Assembly (NCBI GenBank): GCA_031378845.1
Contig: JANNES010000021.1
Location: 62,001 to 126,000 of the forward strand
Length of the DNA: 64,000 bases
Direction of reading: 5' to 3'
From: JAJNPS01 sp031378845
GTDB taxonomy: Bacteria; Pseudomonadota; Alphaproteobacteria; Rhodobacterales; Rhodobacteraceae
Part shown: positions 56,238-64,000 of the stretch, in pieces
How positions within the stretch are numbered: position 1 is the stretch's first letter
Layout: each line of letters begins with the position of its first letter
The notes under the pieces: generated by a model
What the model was told of the DNA's origin: nothing
What the model saw: the letters and a program-made list of their open reading frames with translations, nothing else
Databases searched by the model: none
Made by a program: the position numbers and the translations under genes

Positions 56238-56314
56238 GCACCCATAGCTCAGCTGGATAGAGCGTTGCCCTCCGAAGGCAAAGGCCGCACGTTCGAATCG
56301 TGCTGGGTGCACCA
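56238..56314 (+). tRNA. tRNA-Arg (anticodon CCG)
   Basis: A complete cloverleaf: acceptor GCACCCA/TGGGTGC with discriminator A and encoded CCA (56312-56314). The D arm is GCTC...GAGC, the anticodon stem TTGCC/GGCAA with loop CTCCGAA gives anticodon CCG (arginine CGG codons), and the T arm is GCACG-TTCGAAT-CGTGC. It marks the edge of the divergent tract that follows; tRNA genes are common island integration sites. Confidence 0.96.
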
Positions 56315-56605
56315 AAATTTCCTTTAAAATCATAGAATTAACGGTCATTCTTAATGTCAAAACTATCTTTGAAAGTTGTGGCTTTGAAGGCGACGATAGC
56401 GCCGCGAAAGTAGTTTCGTATCCTGGTTGGTCGATTGCTCAATCTGCGCCGATTGGCGGTATCCCATCCGTCATGTTGTATCGGCGAACGATTGCAAGAG
56501 CCCGACCCGATCAGCAAGTGTAAAACGTAGCTTAAATCAGCCGGAATTCTATCCAAAGGACTGGGATGCGCCTGAAGGTGCAGGCAGGCAAAGTCAGCAG
56601 CCTGG
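56315..56605. other. gene-free AT-richer tract after tRNA-Arg
   Basis: Directly after the tRNA the composition falls (AAAATTTCCTTTAAAATCATAGAATTAACG). Only short frames occur and none carries a recognisable domain. No duplicate of the tRNA 3' end and no integrase gene is visible here. It could be decayed mobile DNA. Confidence 0.5.
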
Positions 56606-57346
56606 TCAAAGCACTGATCGCTGACTGCGGGACAACAACCGCGAAACGCTCAATCCGGCCCGGATGGCATAGGGGGGCAGCGAGAGCGAGTAGTGGCCGC
56701 AGTTAAGCTCCAGAATGCTCGGTGCCACGCCCGCGGTCTTGAGCTTCGCGATCAATTGCCGCGACAGCTCAGGCAACACCACCGTGTCCCGCGTGGCGAA
56801 GACAAACTGAAGGTCAAGATCGGTTCGCGCCAGTTTGTCGGCATGGTTTTCCAGGTTGAGCGGGGCCCAGGCACGCCGAAGGTTGGACAATCCTACCTCA
56901 GCCTCGAGGCTGGCACGGATGTGACGTGTGGCGCGGCCGGTCCAGACCATATCCGCAAGGCTTCCGGCCGAGAGGAGCAGGGCAGCCCTTCTGACAGCGA
57001 GATCATGCGCGGCAATCAGTCCGGCGACCCAGGAGCCCAAGCTCATGCCGAGAACCGAGATGTCTTGATATCCTTCGTTCTTCAGCGCGCGTATGAGCTT
57101 TCGTCCATCCAGCACAGCCTGTCGCACGGACTGAATGGTGCGGCCCAGATTCGGACTGAGCATATGGTCGGCGTGACTGGAGGACGGACGGCGACGTTCA
57201 AAGTGATAGGGCAGAGCCATCTCGACAACGGTTGTTCCGCGCCGCGAGAAGAAGTTGGCGAGTTTGGGTGACCGAGAGCTTGCGTTCCAATGGTGGAAGA
57301 CCACGAGGGCTCGGTCGGACGATCGTGCCTCAGTTACCTTTGCCAA
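56606..57346 (-). CDS. alpha/beta hydrolase, possibly RcgR-like; 5' end apparently frameshifted
   Basis: Callable 246-residue frame from TTG 57346. VVFHHWNASSRSPKLANFFSRRGTTVVEMALPYH and nucleophile Ser in SVLGMSLGSWVAGLIAAHDLA, with His in LNCGHYSLSLPPY, define a hydrolase core. The same frame continues upstream to ~57563 with sensible protein (SLAEFCALADRTAADPTFF, NPVVDREDGWIRFN) but no start codon. In the neighbouring frame MISELNDGRSAET starts at TTG 57606, so a frame change near 57570 is likely. I recall NCBI names RcgR (putative quorum-lactone hydrolase) and RcgA for such pairs; unverified. The unrelated stop-to-start gap from the membrane gene is tiny. Confidence 0.62.
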   Translation of the reverse strand: MAKVTEARSSDRALVVFHHWNASSRSPKLANFFSRRGTTVVEMALPYHFERRRPSSSHADHMLSPNLGRTIQSVRQAVLDGRKLIRALKNEGYQDISVLGMSLGSWVAGLIAAHDLAVRRAALLLSAGSLADMVWTGRATRHIRASLEAEVGLSNLRRAWAPLNLENHADKLARTDLDLQFVFATRDTVVLPELSRQLIAKLKTAGVAPSILELNCGHYSLSLPPYAIRAGLSVSRLLSRSQRSVL

Positions 57347-57614
57347 GACAAGATCGTTCTCGTCGAGTCCCGTCGATACGCTTGAGTTGAACCTGATCCA
57401 TCCGTCTTCTCGATCAACGACCGGATTCTGCGAGCTCGGGTCTGAGAAGAAGGTCGGGTCTGCGGCGGTGCGGTCCGCGAGCGCACAGAATTCAGCGAGA
57501 CTGGGGACCCCATGCGAGTCCGGAAATGCGAGCGCCGCATCGAGGGCGAAAGCGGTCTGCTCCTTTAGCTCGTCTCCGCGCTGCGCCCGTCGTTCAACTC
57601 ACTGATCAAGCCAT

Positions 57615-59300
57615 CTATGGTACATTCCGGCGACCTTTCAGGTGGGTCGTCTGCCGGGTCCCAAACGCTGGATCGAAGAGACCGTAGATCGCCAGAATGA
57701 CCGAAACGCCCAGCAATATCGAGAAGCCCGCGAACGCTCCGATCAGGATACAGGCGATGCCTGTCAGGGTCACGACGGCCACCATCTTCCCCAGTGGTGC
57801 AATGAATCGGCTTCCGAGCCCAATTCGAATGAGCCCATAGAGAAAGACCACATTGGCCGACAATGCAACCAGAAGGCTGGTATATTGCGTCGGCGTGCTG
57901 AACCGCATTCGATCGTTCGCAGCGTCCTGGCCAGCAAGGACGGACAGCAAATCGCGGAAGAGCCAATCCAAAATACTCTCGGCATTTGTTGTCAGATACA
58001 CGCTCTGCAGCTTCATGCAGGCCGCGATCAGCGCCCCGCAGATCGTGCAACGAAAAATGCCTCGCATAATCCGATGGCGGATTTCAACGATGTCCGGCTG
58101 AGGTCGTCGATAGTCGAAGGGTGGCTGATGGTCGATTTCCCAGAAATCATGCACCAAAGTGTAGAGCAAAATGAGGCCGACGAAGAAAAGGTAGAAGCAC
58201 AGGCACATGTAGAGATACGCGAAACCGGTGAACGCGATGGCCTGATGCACTGAATAGGTTTCAGGGCGTCTGATCGCCACAGAACCCCAATCGATGGCAA
58301 AATCGCCACCGCCTTGGAGCAGGGGAATCAAGCGGACACTGATCCACTGAAACAGACCAGCGAAGCCCAGGCAGATGAAGAATACTGCCCAGTATGTGGT
58401 GGCCGAGCAATCGACCTTCCGCCCCCAACCGGCGTCGCTCTCCTCGCCGCCACTGGCGGCCAAGACCTTTGTGCGCGCTTCATTCTTCCAGAAAACCACC
58501 TGGTCTCCCGCGAACGCGAAGAAAAGTGGCATGAAGACCATGAAGAGGACGGTCCAGTTCGGAGACCAGAGGAAGCCCACCTGCTTGGTGACGCCATCTT
58601 CCCGGTCAAATGTGACGCTGTGAATTCCGAGGAAGTATGAAAAGAACCCAAGTGCGACGGCGCCGGCAAAGACGGAGGCGGGAAGGTCCAGGGGAGATTG
58701 GCGGCAAAAGAACGCTTCGGATTTCCTTGGGAGACTGAATTGCCGCTGCGGTTGCTTTGAAGTTTGCAGATTCGGAGACTTGAGGGGTGGCGAAGTGTCA
58801 TCGTTCGGCGTCAGGAGATCGGCGTCCGGTGGGTCTTTTGAGGGTTCCTCGGCGGCTTGTCGTTTCCGTCGCCTCCTGGCAGCGAGACGAGACTGCGACG
58901 CACTGAGCTCCGCCTGCCATGCGCTTGTTGCTTCCGGGTCGTCACACCCGAAGATCCTGGCCAACCACCGAATGTTGTCCGAGCTGATGCCGGTGTCGTT
59001 GTCCTGGAACCAGAGTTGAACGGTCCGCAACTCGACCCCTGACTGGTTCGCGTCGATCTGTGAGATGGCCGTGGCAAGAAGATCGGGTGTCCGGGGCTCT
59101 TGCGGGAACCCACTCTTGTCCACGGGGCGACCGGCACCGGCAGACGCAAGGCGCTGGAACAGTGCCTTGAAGTCCCCACCGTTCGTCTCGTGCAGGACGA
59201 AATATTTGCCGTTCTTGATCAATGTCTTGAAGGGCCTTGTTTCGTTCTGTTTCGCATTGCTTCGTATCACGTCGTGACTTGTTTTTCCATGACGGCACAA
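57615..59300 (-). CDS. membrane protein with cytosolic N-terminal domain, possibly RcgA-like
   Basis: A 561-residue protein. The first ~190 residues are soluble: GKYFVLHETNGGDFKALFQRLAS, then VELRTVQLWFQDNDTGISSDNIRWLARIFGCDDPEATSAWQ, a helix-turn-helix-like motif, then a basic/Pro linker. About seven or eight membrane helices follow (LPASVFAGAVALGFFSYFL, TVLFMVFMPLFFAFAG, AVFFICLGFAGLFQWI, AYLYMCLCFYLFFVGLILLYTLV, VAVVTLTGIACILIGAFAGFSILLGV). A heme or transport function cannot be shown. Start may be TTG 59300 or GTG 59270. It sits directly upstream of the hydrolase and may be co-transcribed. Confidence 0.68.
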   Translation of the reverse strand: MCRHGKTSHDVIRSNAKQNETRPFKTLIKNGKYFVLHETNGGDFKALFQRLASAGAGRPVDKSGFPQEPRTPDLLATAISQIDANQSGVELRTVQLWFQDNDTGISSDNIRWLARIFGCDDPEATSAWQAELSASQSRLAARRRRKRQAAEEPSKDPPDADLLTPNDDTSPPLKSPNLQTSKQPQRQFSLPRKSEAFFCRQSPLDLPASVFAGAVALGFFSYFLGIHSVTFDREDGVTKQVGFLWSPNWTVLFMVFMPLFFAFAGDQVVFWKNEARTKVLAASGGEESDAGWGRKVDCSATTYWAVFFICLGFAGLFQWISVRLIPLLQGGGDFAIDWGSVAIRRPETYSVHQAIAFTGFAYLYMCLCFYLFFVGLILLYTLVHDFWEIDHQPPFDYRRPQPDIVEIRHRIMRGIFRCTICGALIAACMKLQSVYLTTNAESILDWLFRDLLSVLAGQDAANDRMRFSTPTQYTSLLVALSANVVFLYGLIRIGLGSRFIAPLGKMVAVVTLTGIACILIGAFAGFSILLGVSVILAIYGLFDPAFGTRQTTHLKGRRNVP

Positions 59301-59493
59301 CCTGAGCGTGCGGGACTCCGCTTAATCTGATGGGCCTTACCCTACAGAATCAAAGTGATCGCTGATGGCGCAAGATCGATTACTCGGACCTTCTCAAAAC
59401 TGGATTTTGACGGCCCGACAAGCGCCGCGGCCAGATCGGTTTGTGTCTGACCGTCTGACACGTTGCCTCCCCGTGCAGGACGGACAGTGAAAG

Positions 59494-59860
59494 GTGGCCA
59501 TTGAACTGAGACATCTGCATTATGTTATTGCTGCCTCCCGGTGGGGCTGCTTTCGGCGCGCGGCCCTGTCTCTTGGTGTCGAACAGTCCGCCATCAGCCG
59601 GCGTATTCGCGATCTGGAGGATGACGTAGGAGTGGCTTTGTTCATCCGGCATTCGGGCGGCGTCATCCCGACGCAAGCTGGAAAGAAATTCTTGCGCCAC
59701 GCCAGGCAAGCGTTGAACGAAATCGCCCATGCCGCCGCCAATGTCGGGCCGATCGGTCGCGGAGATGAAGGCTTGGTCCGAGTCGGTATCTTCTCGTCGC
59801 TGGCGTCCGGCTTCCCTACCTGTATGTCGAGTTCGGTTGGCTGGAAGCTATTTGAAGATA
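59494..59860 (+). pseudogene. truncated LysR-family regulator
   Basis: GTG 59494 begins a normal LysR N-terminus: MAIELRHLHYVIAASRWGCFRRAALSLGVEQSAISRRIRDLEDDVGVALFIRHSGGVIPTQAG is seen in parts, with helix-turn-helix and linker helix complete to about residue 106 (IFSSLASGF). Past 59812 the frame stays open to 60342 but the residues (CMSSSVGWKLFEDN onward) no longer match the effector-binding domain. The gene has therefore lost its C-terminal two thirds. AGTGAAAGG precedes the start. Confidence 0.7.
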
Positions 59861-60393
59861 ATTCCGTTCTCTGGCCGAACGATGCCCGCGTTCGGGAGGC
59901 CAGCGTAACTGCCAACCCTCGCCTCCCTTACGCCGGGTCTGCCTTGACGGGCGGAGCGGCTCGGCAGGCATTTTGGGGGGAAAGCCGCCGTTCGCTGCAT
60001 GCGCGAGGACTCAGGCCAGTTTCGCCGAAGCGGTCGTTGAGAAAGCTGCAGCCGGCCGGTAGGATATCCGCGTCGCGAAGGGCGGAAAGCGGACCGATTT
60101 TGGGACATAGGGTTTTGAACATTTCAGCGAAAACAGTCATTCGTCTTCGTCAGGAATGCTCCCCTATTGAACGCTTCAAACGACCTTCAATCCGACAATA
60201 CCGGTTTCACTCATGTCATCCTTCTAATGTATTGCCAGCAGTCCATGCTATCGCCGAATGCCCTTCCCAGTCTGCGGAAGGAGCGCTCTCGCAATTCACC
60301 CACGCCAAGGCCAGTTCGATTCTGATAGACGGCCTTTCATAGACAAGTCACCAGGTTCAGAATCGGTTGAGCGCGATAAAAGAAAGGAACTCT
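59861..60393. other. degenerate tract between LysR remnant and lysR gene
   Basis: About 530 nt with open frames in several directions but no recognisable domain; base composition and residue use do not look coding. Probably scar DNA left from deletion of the upstream LysR gene and its neighbours. Confidence 0.45.
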
Positions 60394-61344
60394 GTGAGCA
60401 AGTACCATCTGCCAACCTTGGACCTGTTTCACACTTTCGAGGCGGTCGCGCGTCATCGCAGCTTCACGCTCGCGGCTGGCGAACTTTGCCTGACGCAAAG
60501 CGCGGTCAGCCGACAGATCAAGACGCTTGAGGATGCACTTGGCCTGCGGCTCTTTCGCCGCCTGCATCGTGCCATTGAGGTTACGGCAGAAGGAGAACGG
60601 CTATTCGGGTCAGTGACAAGCGGGTTGGAAGACATCAGCGCCTGCCTTGCAGCACTTGGCGCAGCGGCGAAGGCGCCGCAGATCACGGTCAGCGCCTCAG
60701 TTGCCTTTGCGTGGTTCTGGCTGATGCCGCGACTGGAACGCTTTGGCGCGCTGCAACCGGATATCGATTTGCGGGTATTGGCGACCGATCAGCAGGTATT
60801 GCCGGGCACAGGCGACGTGGATGTGGCGATCCTGTTCGGGTCGGGCCAGTGGGAGGGGCTGGAGGCACGGCTTTTGTTCGGCGAACGGGTCTATCCGGTG
60901 TGCAGCCCGGCCTATCTGCGTGACCATCCGGCTTTGCACCGGCCCGAAGATCTGCTGGACCAGACGCTGTTGCACCTGGAATACGGCAAGCCGTCCTTTG
61001 GGGGCGTGGACTGGCGCAGCTGGTTGTTGCGGCAGGGGGTCCACGGGCAGCCGGTGCGCCGGGGGTTGCGGTTCAACTCTTATCCGATGGTATTGCAGGC
61101 GGCCGAGGCGGGCCATGGTGTGGCCTTGGGCTGGAGCTATGTCACCGATCCGTTGCTGGCAGAGGGGGGGTTGGTCTGCCCGGTGGATCGCCCGCTGGAA
61201 ACGCGGGACGGCTATTACCTGTGCACATCCAGCAATGCCGCCCTTGCCTCCGGTATCAGCATTTTTCTAGACTGGATCAGTGAAGAGGCCGCAGGTCAGG
61301 ACAGGCTTCGCATGATAGCTGGGAATGCGATACATACGAAATGA
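60394..61344 (+). CDS. LysR-family (GcvA-type) regulator
   Basis: A 316-residue protein from GTG 60394 with AAGGA 5-6 nt upstream; TTG 60367 is an in-frame alternative. The N-terminal helix-turn-helix is FHTFEAVARHRSFTLAAGELCLTQSAVSRQIKTLEDALGLRLF. The effector domain has SVAFAWFWLMPRLERFGALQPDIDLRV and DVDVAILFGSGQWEGLEARLLFGERVYPVCSPAYL, which is the GcvA-type pattern. It lies 64 nt upstream of the MttB-like gene on the same strand, so it likely regulates that operon, perhaps in response to a methylated amine or glycine. Confidence 0.88.
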   Translation: MSKYHLPTLDLFHTFEAVARHRSFTLAAGELCLTQSAVSRQIKTLEDALGLRLFRRLHRAIEVTAEGERLFGSVTSGLEDISACLAALGAAAKAPQITVSASVAFAWFWLMPRLERFGALQPDIDLRVLATDQQVLPGTGDVDVAILFGSGQWEGLEARLLFGERVYPVCSPAYLRDHPALHRPEDLLDQTLLHLEYGKPSFGGVDWRSWLLRQGVHGQPVRRGLRFNSYPMVLQAAEAGHGVALGWSYVTDPLLAEGGLVCPVDRPLETRDGYYLCTSSNAALASGISIFLDWISEEAAGQDRLRMIAGNAIHTK

Positions 61345-61408
61345 TCGTTTGAACGGCGCAAGGATGCAGTGCTAGCTGGCATCGCAGTATTCCTTTGGGG
61401 GCCGTGCC

Positions 61409-62956
61409 ATGACTGAACTTTCCCCGCGACGCTCCGGACGCCGCACCCGTGTCGAAGCAGCACCCGCCGCATCGACTGTGCCCGCGGGCATGGTGGGTGG
61501 CCGGTACAAGCCCCTGACCGATGCCGAGATGTTGAAGGTTCACGAGCTGGTCTTGCGGCTGCTGGAGGACCTTGGCCTGTCGCAACTGACGCCCAGCCTT
61601 GAGGCGCGGGCGGTGGCGGCGGGCTGCAAAGTGGATGGCGACGGCCGTCTGCGCTTTCCCCGGGCGCTGGTCGAGGATGTGATTGCGCGGACGCGGCGCA
61701 AGTTTACGCTGCACGGCATTGACCCCATGCATGACATCGAGATTGGCGGGCGGCGTGTGCATACGGGCACTGGCGGGGCGGCACCGACGATCATGGATTT
61801 CGAGACCGGCCGCTACCGCGAAAGCACGGTGGCCGATCTTTACGACATTGCCCGGCTGGTGGACCGGCTGGACAATATCCACTGGTATCACCGGTCGATC
61901 GTGGCGCGGGATGCGACAACTATTCTCGATCTGGACATGAACACCACCTATGCCTGCCTGTCTGGCACCACGAAATCCATCGCCGTCAGCTATACCGACA
62001 GCGCCTCGGTGCGCGCGGTGCAGCTGATGCTGGATGCCGTGGCAGGGGGCGAGGGCCGTCACCGCGACCGTCCGTTCTGCACCGCCGTCTGCTGCCATGT
62101 CGTCCCGCCGATGCGCTTTGCGACCGAAAGCTGCGATGCGCTGGAGGCGGCCGTGCTGGCCGGCATGCCGATCCTGCTGGTCTCAGCCGGCCAAGCCGGG
62201 GCCACGGCCCCCGCCGCGCTGGCCGGGGCCGTGGCGCAAGCCTGCGCCGAGGTGCTGGCGGGGCTGATCCTGTGCAACATCATCGCCCCCGACTGTCGCG
62301 GTATCTTTGCCGCCTGGCCCTTTGTGTCCGACCTGCGCACTGGGGCGATGTCCGGCGGATCGGGCGAACAGGCTCTGTTGTCGGCAGCCTGCGCGCAGAT
62401 GGCGAATTTCTACGATTTGCCGAACTCGGTTCCCGCGGGCATGACCGACAGCAAGGTGCCGGATTCGCAAAGCGGTGGCGAGAAGGGGTATACCGTGTCG
62501 CTGGCAGCACAAGCGGGGGCGACGATGATCCATGAATGCGCGGGCATGCAGGGCTCGCTGATGGGCACGACATTTGAAGGCTATGTCATCGACAACGACC
62601 TTCTGGGCGCGATCCTGCGCACGGTAAAAGGAATCGAAGTCACCGAGGACGCGTTGAACTTCGAGGTGATCCGCGACACGGTGATGGGCGTGGGCCATTA
62701 CCTTGGCCATGCGCAGACTTTCGCGCGGATGAAGACCGACTACGTCTATCCCGATATCGCCGATCGTCGCAGCATCAGCGAATGGCAAGACGCCGGGGCA
62801 CGGGACACGCGCGATGTCGCGCGCGACCGGGTGCGCAAGATTCTGGCCGAGCATTACCCGCGCCATATTGGCGAAGATGTCGATGCGGCGATCCGGGGCA
62901 ATTATAATATCATCTTGCCGCGCGTGCGGATGCAGGCCGGCAACGGCGTCTGGTAA
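61409..62956 (+). CDS. trimethylamine methyltransferase (MttB) superfamily protein
   Basis: A 515-residue protein of the MttB superfamily. The barrel contains GRYKPLTDAEMLKVHELVLRLLEDLGL, VHTGTGGAAPTIMDFETGRYR, GAMSGGSGEQALLSAACAQMANFYDLPN and YVYPDIADRRSISEWQDAGARDTRDVARDRVRKIL. There is no in-frame TAG, so it is a non-pyrrolysine member such as those acting on glycine betaine or other quaternary amines, with a corrinoid acceptor. No corrinoid protein gene is in view. Partner flavoprotein starts 9 nt downstream. Exact substrate unknown. Confidence 0.88.
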   Translation: MTELSPRRSGRRTRVEAAPAASTVPAGMVGGRYKPLTDAEMLKVHELVLRLLEDLGLSQLTPSLEARAVAAGCKVDGDGRLRFPRALVEDVIARTRRKFTLHGIDPMHDIEIGGRRVHTGTGGAAPTIMDFETGRYRESTVADLYDIARLVDRLDNIHWYHRSIVARDATTILDLDMNTTYACLSGTTKSIAVSYTDSASVRAVQLMLDAVAGGEGRHRDRPFCTAVCCHVVPPMRFATESCDALEAAVLAGMPILLVSAGQAGATAPAALAGAVAQACAEVLAGLILCNIIAPDCRGIFAAWPFVSDLRTGAMSGGSGEQALLSAACAQMANFYDLPNSVPAGMTDSKVPDSQSGGEKGYTVSLAAQAGATMIHECAGMQGSLMGTTFEGYVIDNDLLGAILRTVKGIEVTEDALNFEVIRDTVMGVGHYLGHAQTFARMKTDYVYPDIADRRSISEWQDAGARDTRDVARDRVRKILAEHYPRHIGEDVDAAIRGNYNIILPRVRMQAGNGVW

Positions 62957-62965
62957 GGGGGCATC

Positions 62966-64000
62966 ATGCAAGCCCAGGCAAAAGTGGTGATCATCGGCGG
63001 TGGCATGATGGGCGTGGGGCTGGCCTATCACCTTGCGGAGGCGGGCTGGACGGACGTGCTGCTGATCGAGAAGGCCGAGTTGACCAGCGGATCAACCTGG
63101 CATGCTGCTGGGCAATGCCCGTCGTTTATCGGCAATTACAACATGGCCAAGATCCACCATTACAGCAACACGCTTTACCCAAGGCTGGAGCAGTTGACCG
63201 GCCTGCCGACCGGCTGGCACGGCTGCGGCGGCATCCGCATCGCCACCACGCACGAGGAGGTAGACTGGTTCGCTCATGTCGCGGGTTTTGCCGCCAATGT
63301 GGGCTTCGAGATGGAGATCATCGGCCCTGACCGCATCCGCGAGTTGAACCCCTGGCTTGAAGTCGAGGGCATCGTGGCCGGGGCGCATACCACGCTGGAT
63401 GGCCATGTCGATCCGTCGAGTGCCTGCAATTCCATGGCGGCGGGTGCTCGGGCCATGGGGGCGACCATCCAGCGCCATACCCGTGTGACCGGCATAACCC
63501 GGCTGCCTTCCGGCGAGTTTCGGGTCGAGACGGAACAGGGCAATGTTATCTGCGAGCATGTCGTCAACGCCGCAGGCTGCTTTGCGCGCGAGGTCGGCAA
63601 ATGGCTGGGCGTCGATACGCCGATCACCAACATGGAACATCAGTATCTGGTGACCGAACCCCTGGCTGAGTTTAAGAACAGCCCCGTTGAATTGCCGGTG
63701 ATGCGCGATCCGGCGACGGCGGGCTATTATCGGCAAGAGCAAAAGGCGGGCCTTGTCGGCATCTATGAACACACCGGCGCGCGCGAGGCCTGGGCAACCC
63801 GTGGCGGTTGGCCAGAGTGGTCCAGCGAAAACGAGCTGTTCGAGGGCGACCTTGACCGCATCGCCCCCTGGCTGGAAAAAGCGCTGGAGCGCATGCCAAT
63901 CTTCGCCAACGCGGGCATCAAGCGCATCATCAACGGCGCCATCCCGCACACGCCCGACGGCAATCCGCTGGTCGGCCCGATGCCGGGGGTGCCGAATGCA
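62966..64000 (+). CDS. FAD-dependent dimethylglycine/sarcosine-dehydrogenase-like protein (3' truncated by window end)
   Basis: The first 345 codons of a longer gene, with no stop before the window ends. ATG 62966 follows AAGGGGGC. The Rossmann motif VVIIGGGMMGVGLAYHLAEAG is at residues 7-27. LTSGSTWHAAGQ carries the His that covalently binds FAD in dimethylglycine and sarcosine dehydrogenases. GCGGIRIATT and VNAAGCFAREVGKWLG follow. Full-length relatives usually have a GcvT/aminomethyltransferase-like C-terminal half. It would oxidise N-methyl groups produced or used with the MttB partner. Confidence 0.87.
   Translation, partial: MQAQAKVVIIGGGMMGVGLAYHLAEAGWTDVLLIEKAELTSGSTWHAAGQCPSFIGNYNMAKIHHYSNTLYPRLEQLTGLPTGWHGCGGIRIATTHEEVDWFAHVAGFAANVGFEMEIIGPDRIRELNPWLEVEGIVAGAHTTLDGHVDPSSACNSMAAGARAMGATIQRHTRVTGITRLPSGEFRVETEQGNVICEHVVNAAGCFAREVGKWLGVDTPITNMEHQYLVTEPLAEFKNSPVELPVMRDPATAGYYRQEQKAGLVGIYEHTGAREAWATRGGWPEWSSENELFEGDLDRIAPWLEKALERMPIFANAGIKRIINGAIPHTPDGNPLVGPMPGVPNA

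Noticed and set aside
56315..60393. Second copy of the tRNA-Arg 3' end as attachment site, or integrase
   Set aside because: No repeat of the T-arm/acceptor sequence and no integrase motif seen within the window.
61409..62956. Possible pyrrolysine-encoding TAG in the MttB-like gene
   Set aside because: The frame is uninterrupted from 61409 to its stop at 62956 with no in-frame TAG.

Overview
The window is a chromosome segment from a GC-rich alphaproteobacterium of the Rhodobacteraceae (Roseobacter group). The evidence is the gene order DUF177-rpmF-plsX-fabH-ihfA-merR, an iscR-desulfurase-sufB-X-sufC-sufD-YIP1-YIP1-sufS operon, cckA upstream of recA, GTTC-N7-GTTC type SOS control and a TTAA-N7-TTAA CtrA-type box. 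Most of the window is ordinary core genome; the accessory-looking parts are the 42.5-44 kb patch and the 56.3-60.4 kb tract after tRNA-Arg.

Layout. 0-5 kb: tRNA-Pro(GGG) and a minus-strand lipid/ribosome/IHF operon. 5-11 kb: bamE, msrB, an ornithine-lipid type acyltransferase, an Uup-type ABC-F protein, an outer-membrane barrel protein, a TPM-domain protein, a decayed PLP-decarboxylase gene and a YjbR gene. 11-18 kb: cysS, cimA, a squalene/phytoene-synthase-like protein without the Asp motifs, an MFS permease, an AlkA-like glycosylase and an esterase. 18-27 kb: an alpha-glucoside uptake and degradation locus (glk, aglR, aglEFGAK) with two matching putative AglR operators. 27-33 kb: small membrane protein, FemAB-like protein, PhyH oxygenase, membrane protein, glutamine amidotransferase, guaB, RsmB-like methyltransferase. 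33-41 kb: cckA (with CtrA box), sulfotransferase, recA (with SOS box), alaS, DUF1330 protein. 41-48 kb: typA, a methyltransferase flanked by direct repeats of the typA 5' end, a typA/icd chimeric mini-ORF, a membrane protein, icd, an HD phosphohydrolase and a tightly overlapping four-gene cluster. 48-56 kb: the iron-sulfur cluster assembly operon behind a promoter whose -10 box lies inside an iron-box-like palindrome. 56-64 kb: tRNA-Arg(CCG), a degenerate tract, a hydrolase/membrane-protein pair, a LysR remnant, then a GcvA-type LysR gene with an MttB-family methyltransferase and a sarcosine/dimethylglycine-dehydrogenase-like flavoprotein that runs off the window end.

How genes work together. 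AglEFGK import alpha-glucosides, AglA hydrolyses them and Glk phosphorylates the glucose. The Suf operon makes Fe-S clusters under IscR. CckA feeds the CtrA pathway and appears itself to carry a CtrA site. The last three genes probably handle N-methylated amines. The least-explained parts are the typA/icd chimera with the methyltransferase between typA repeats, and the two-gene RcgA/RcgR-like module (membrane protein plus hydrolase) after tRNA-Arg.
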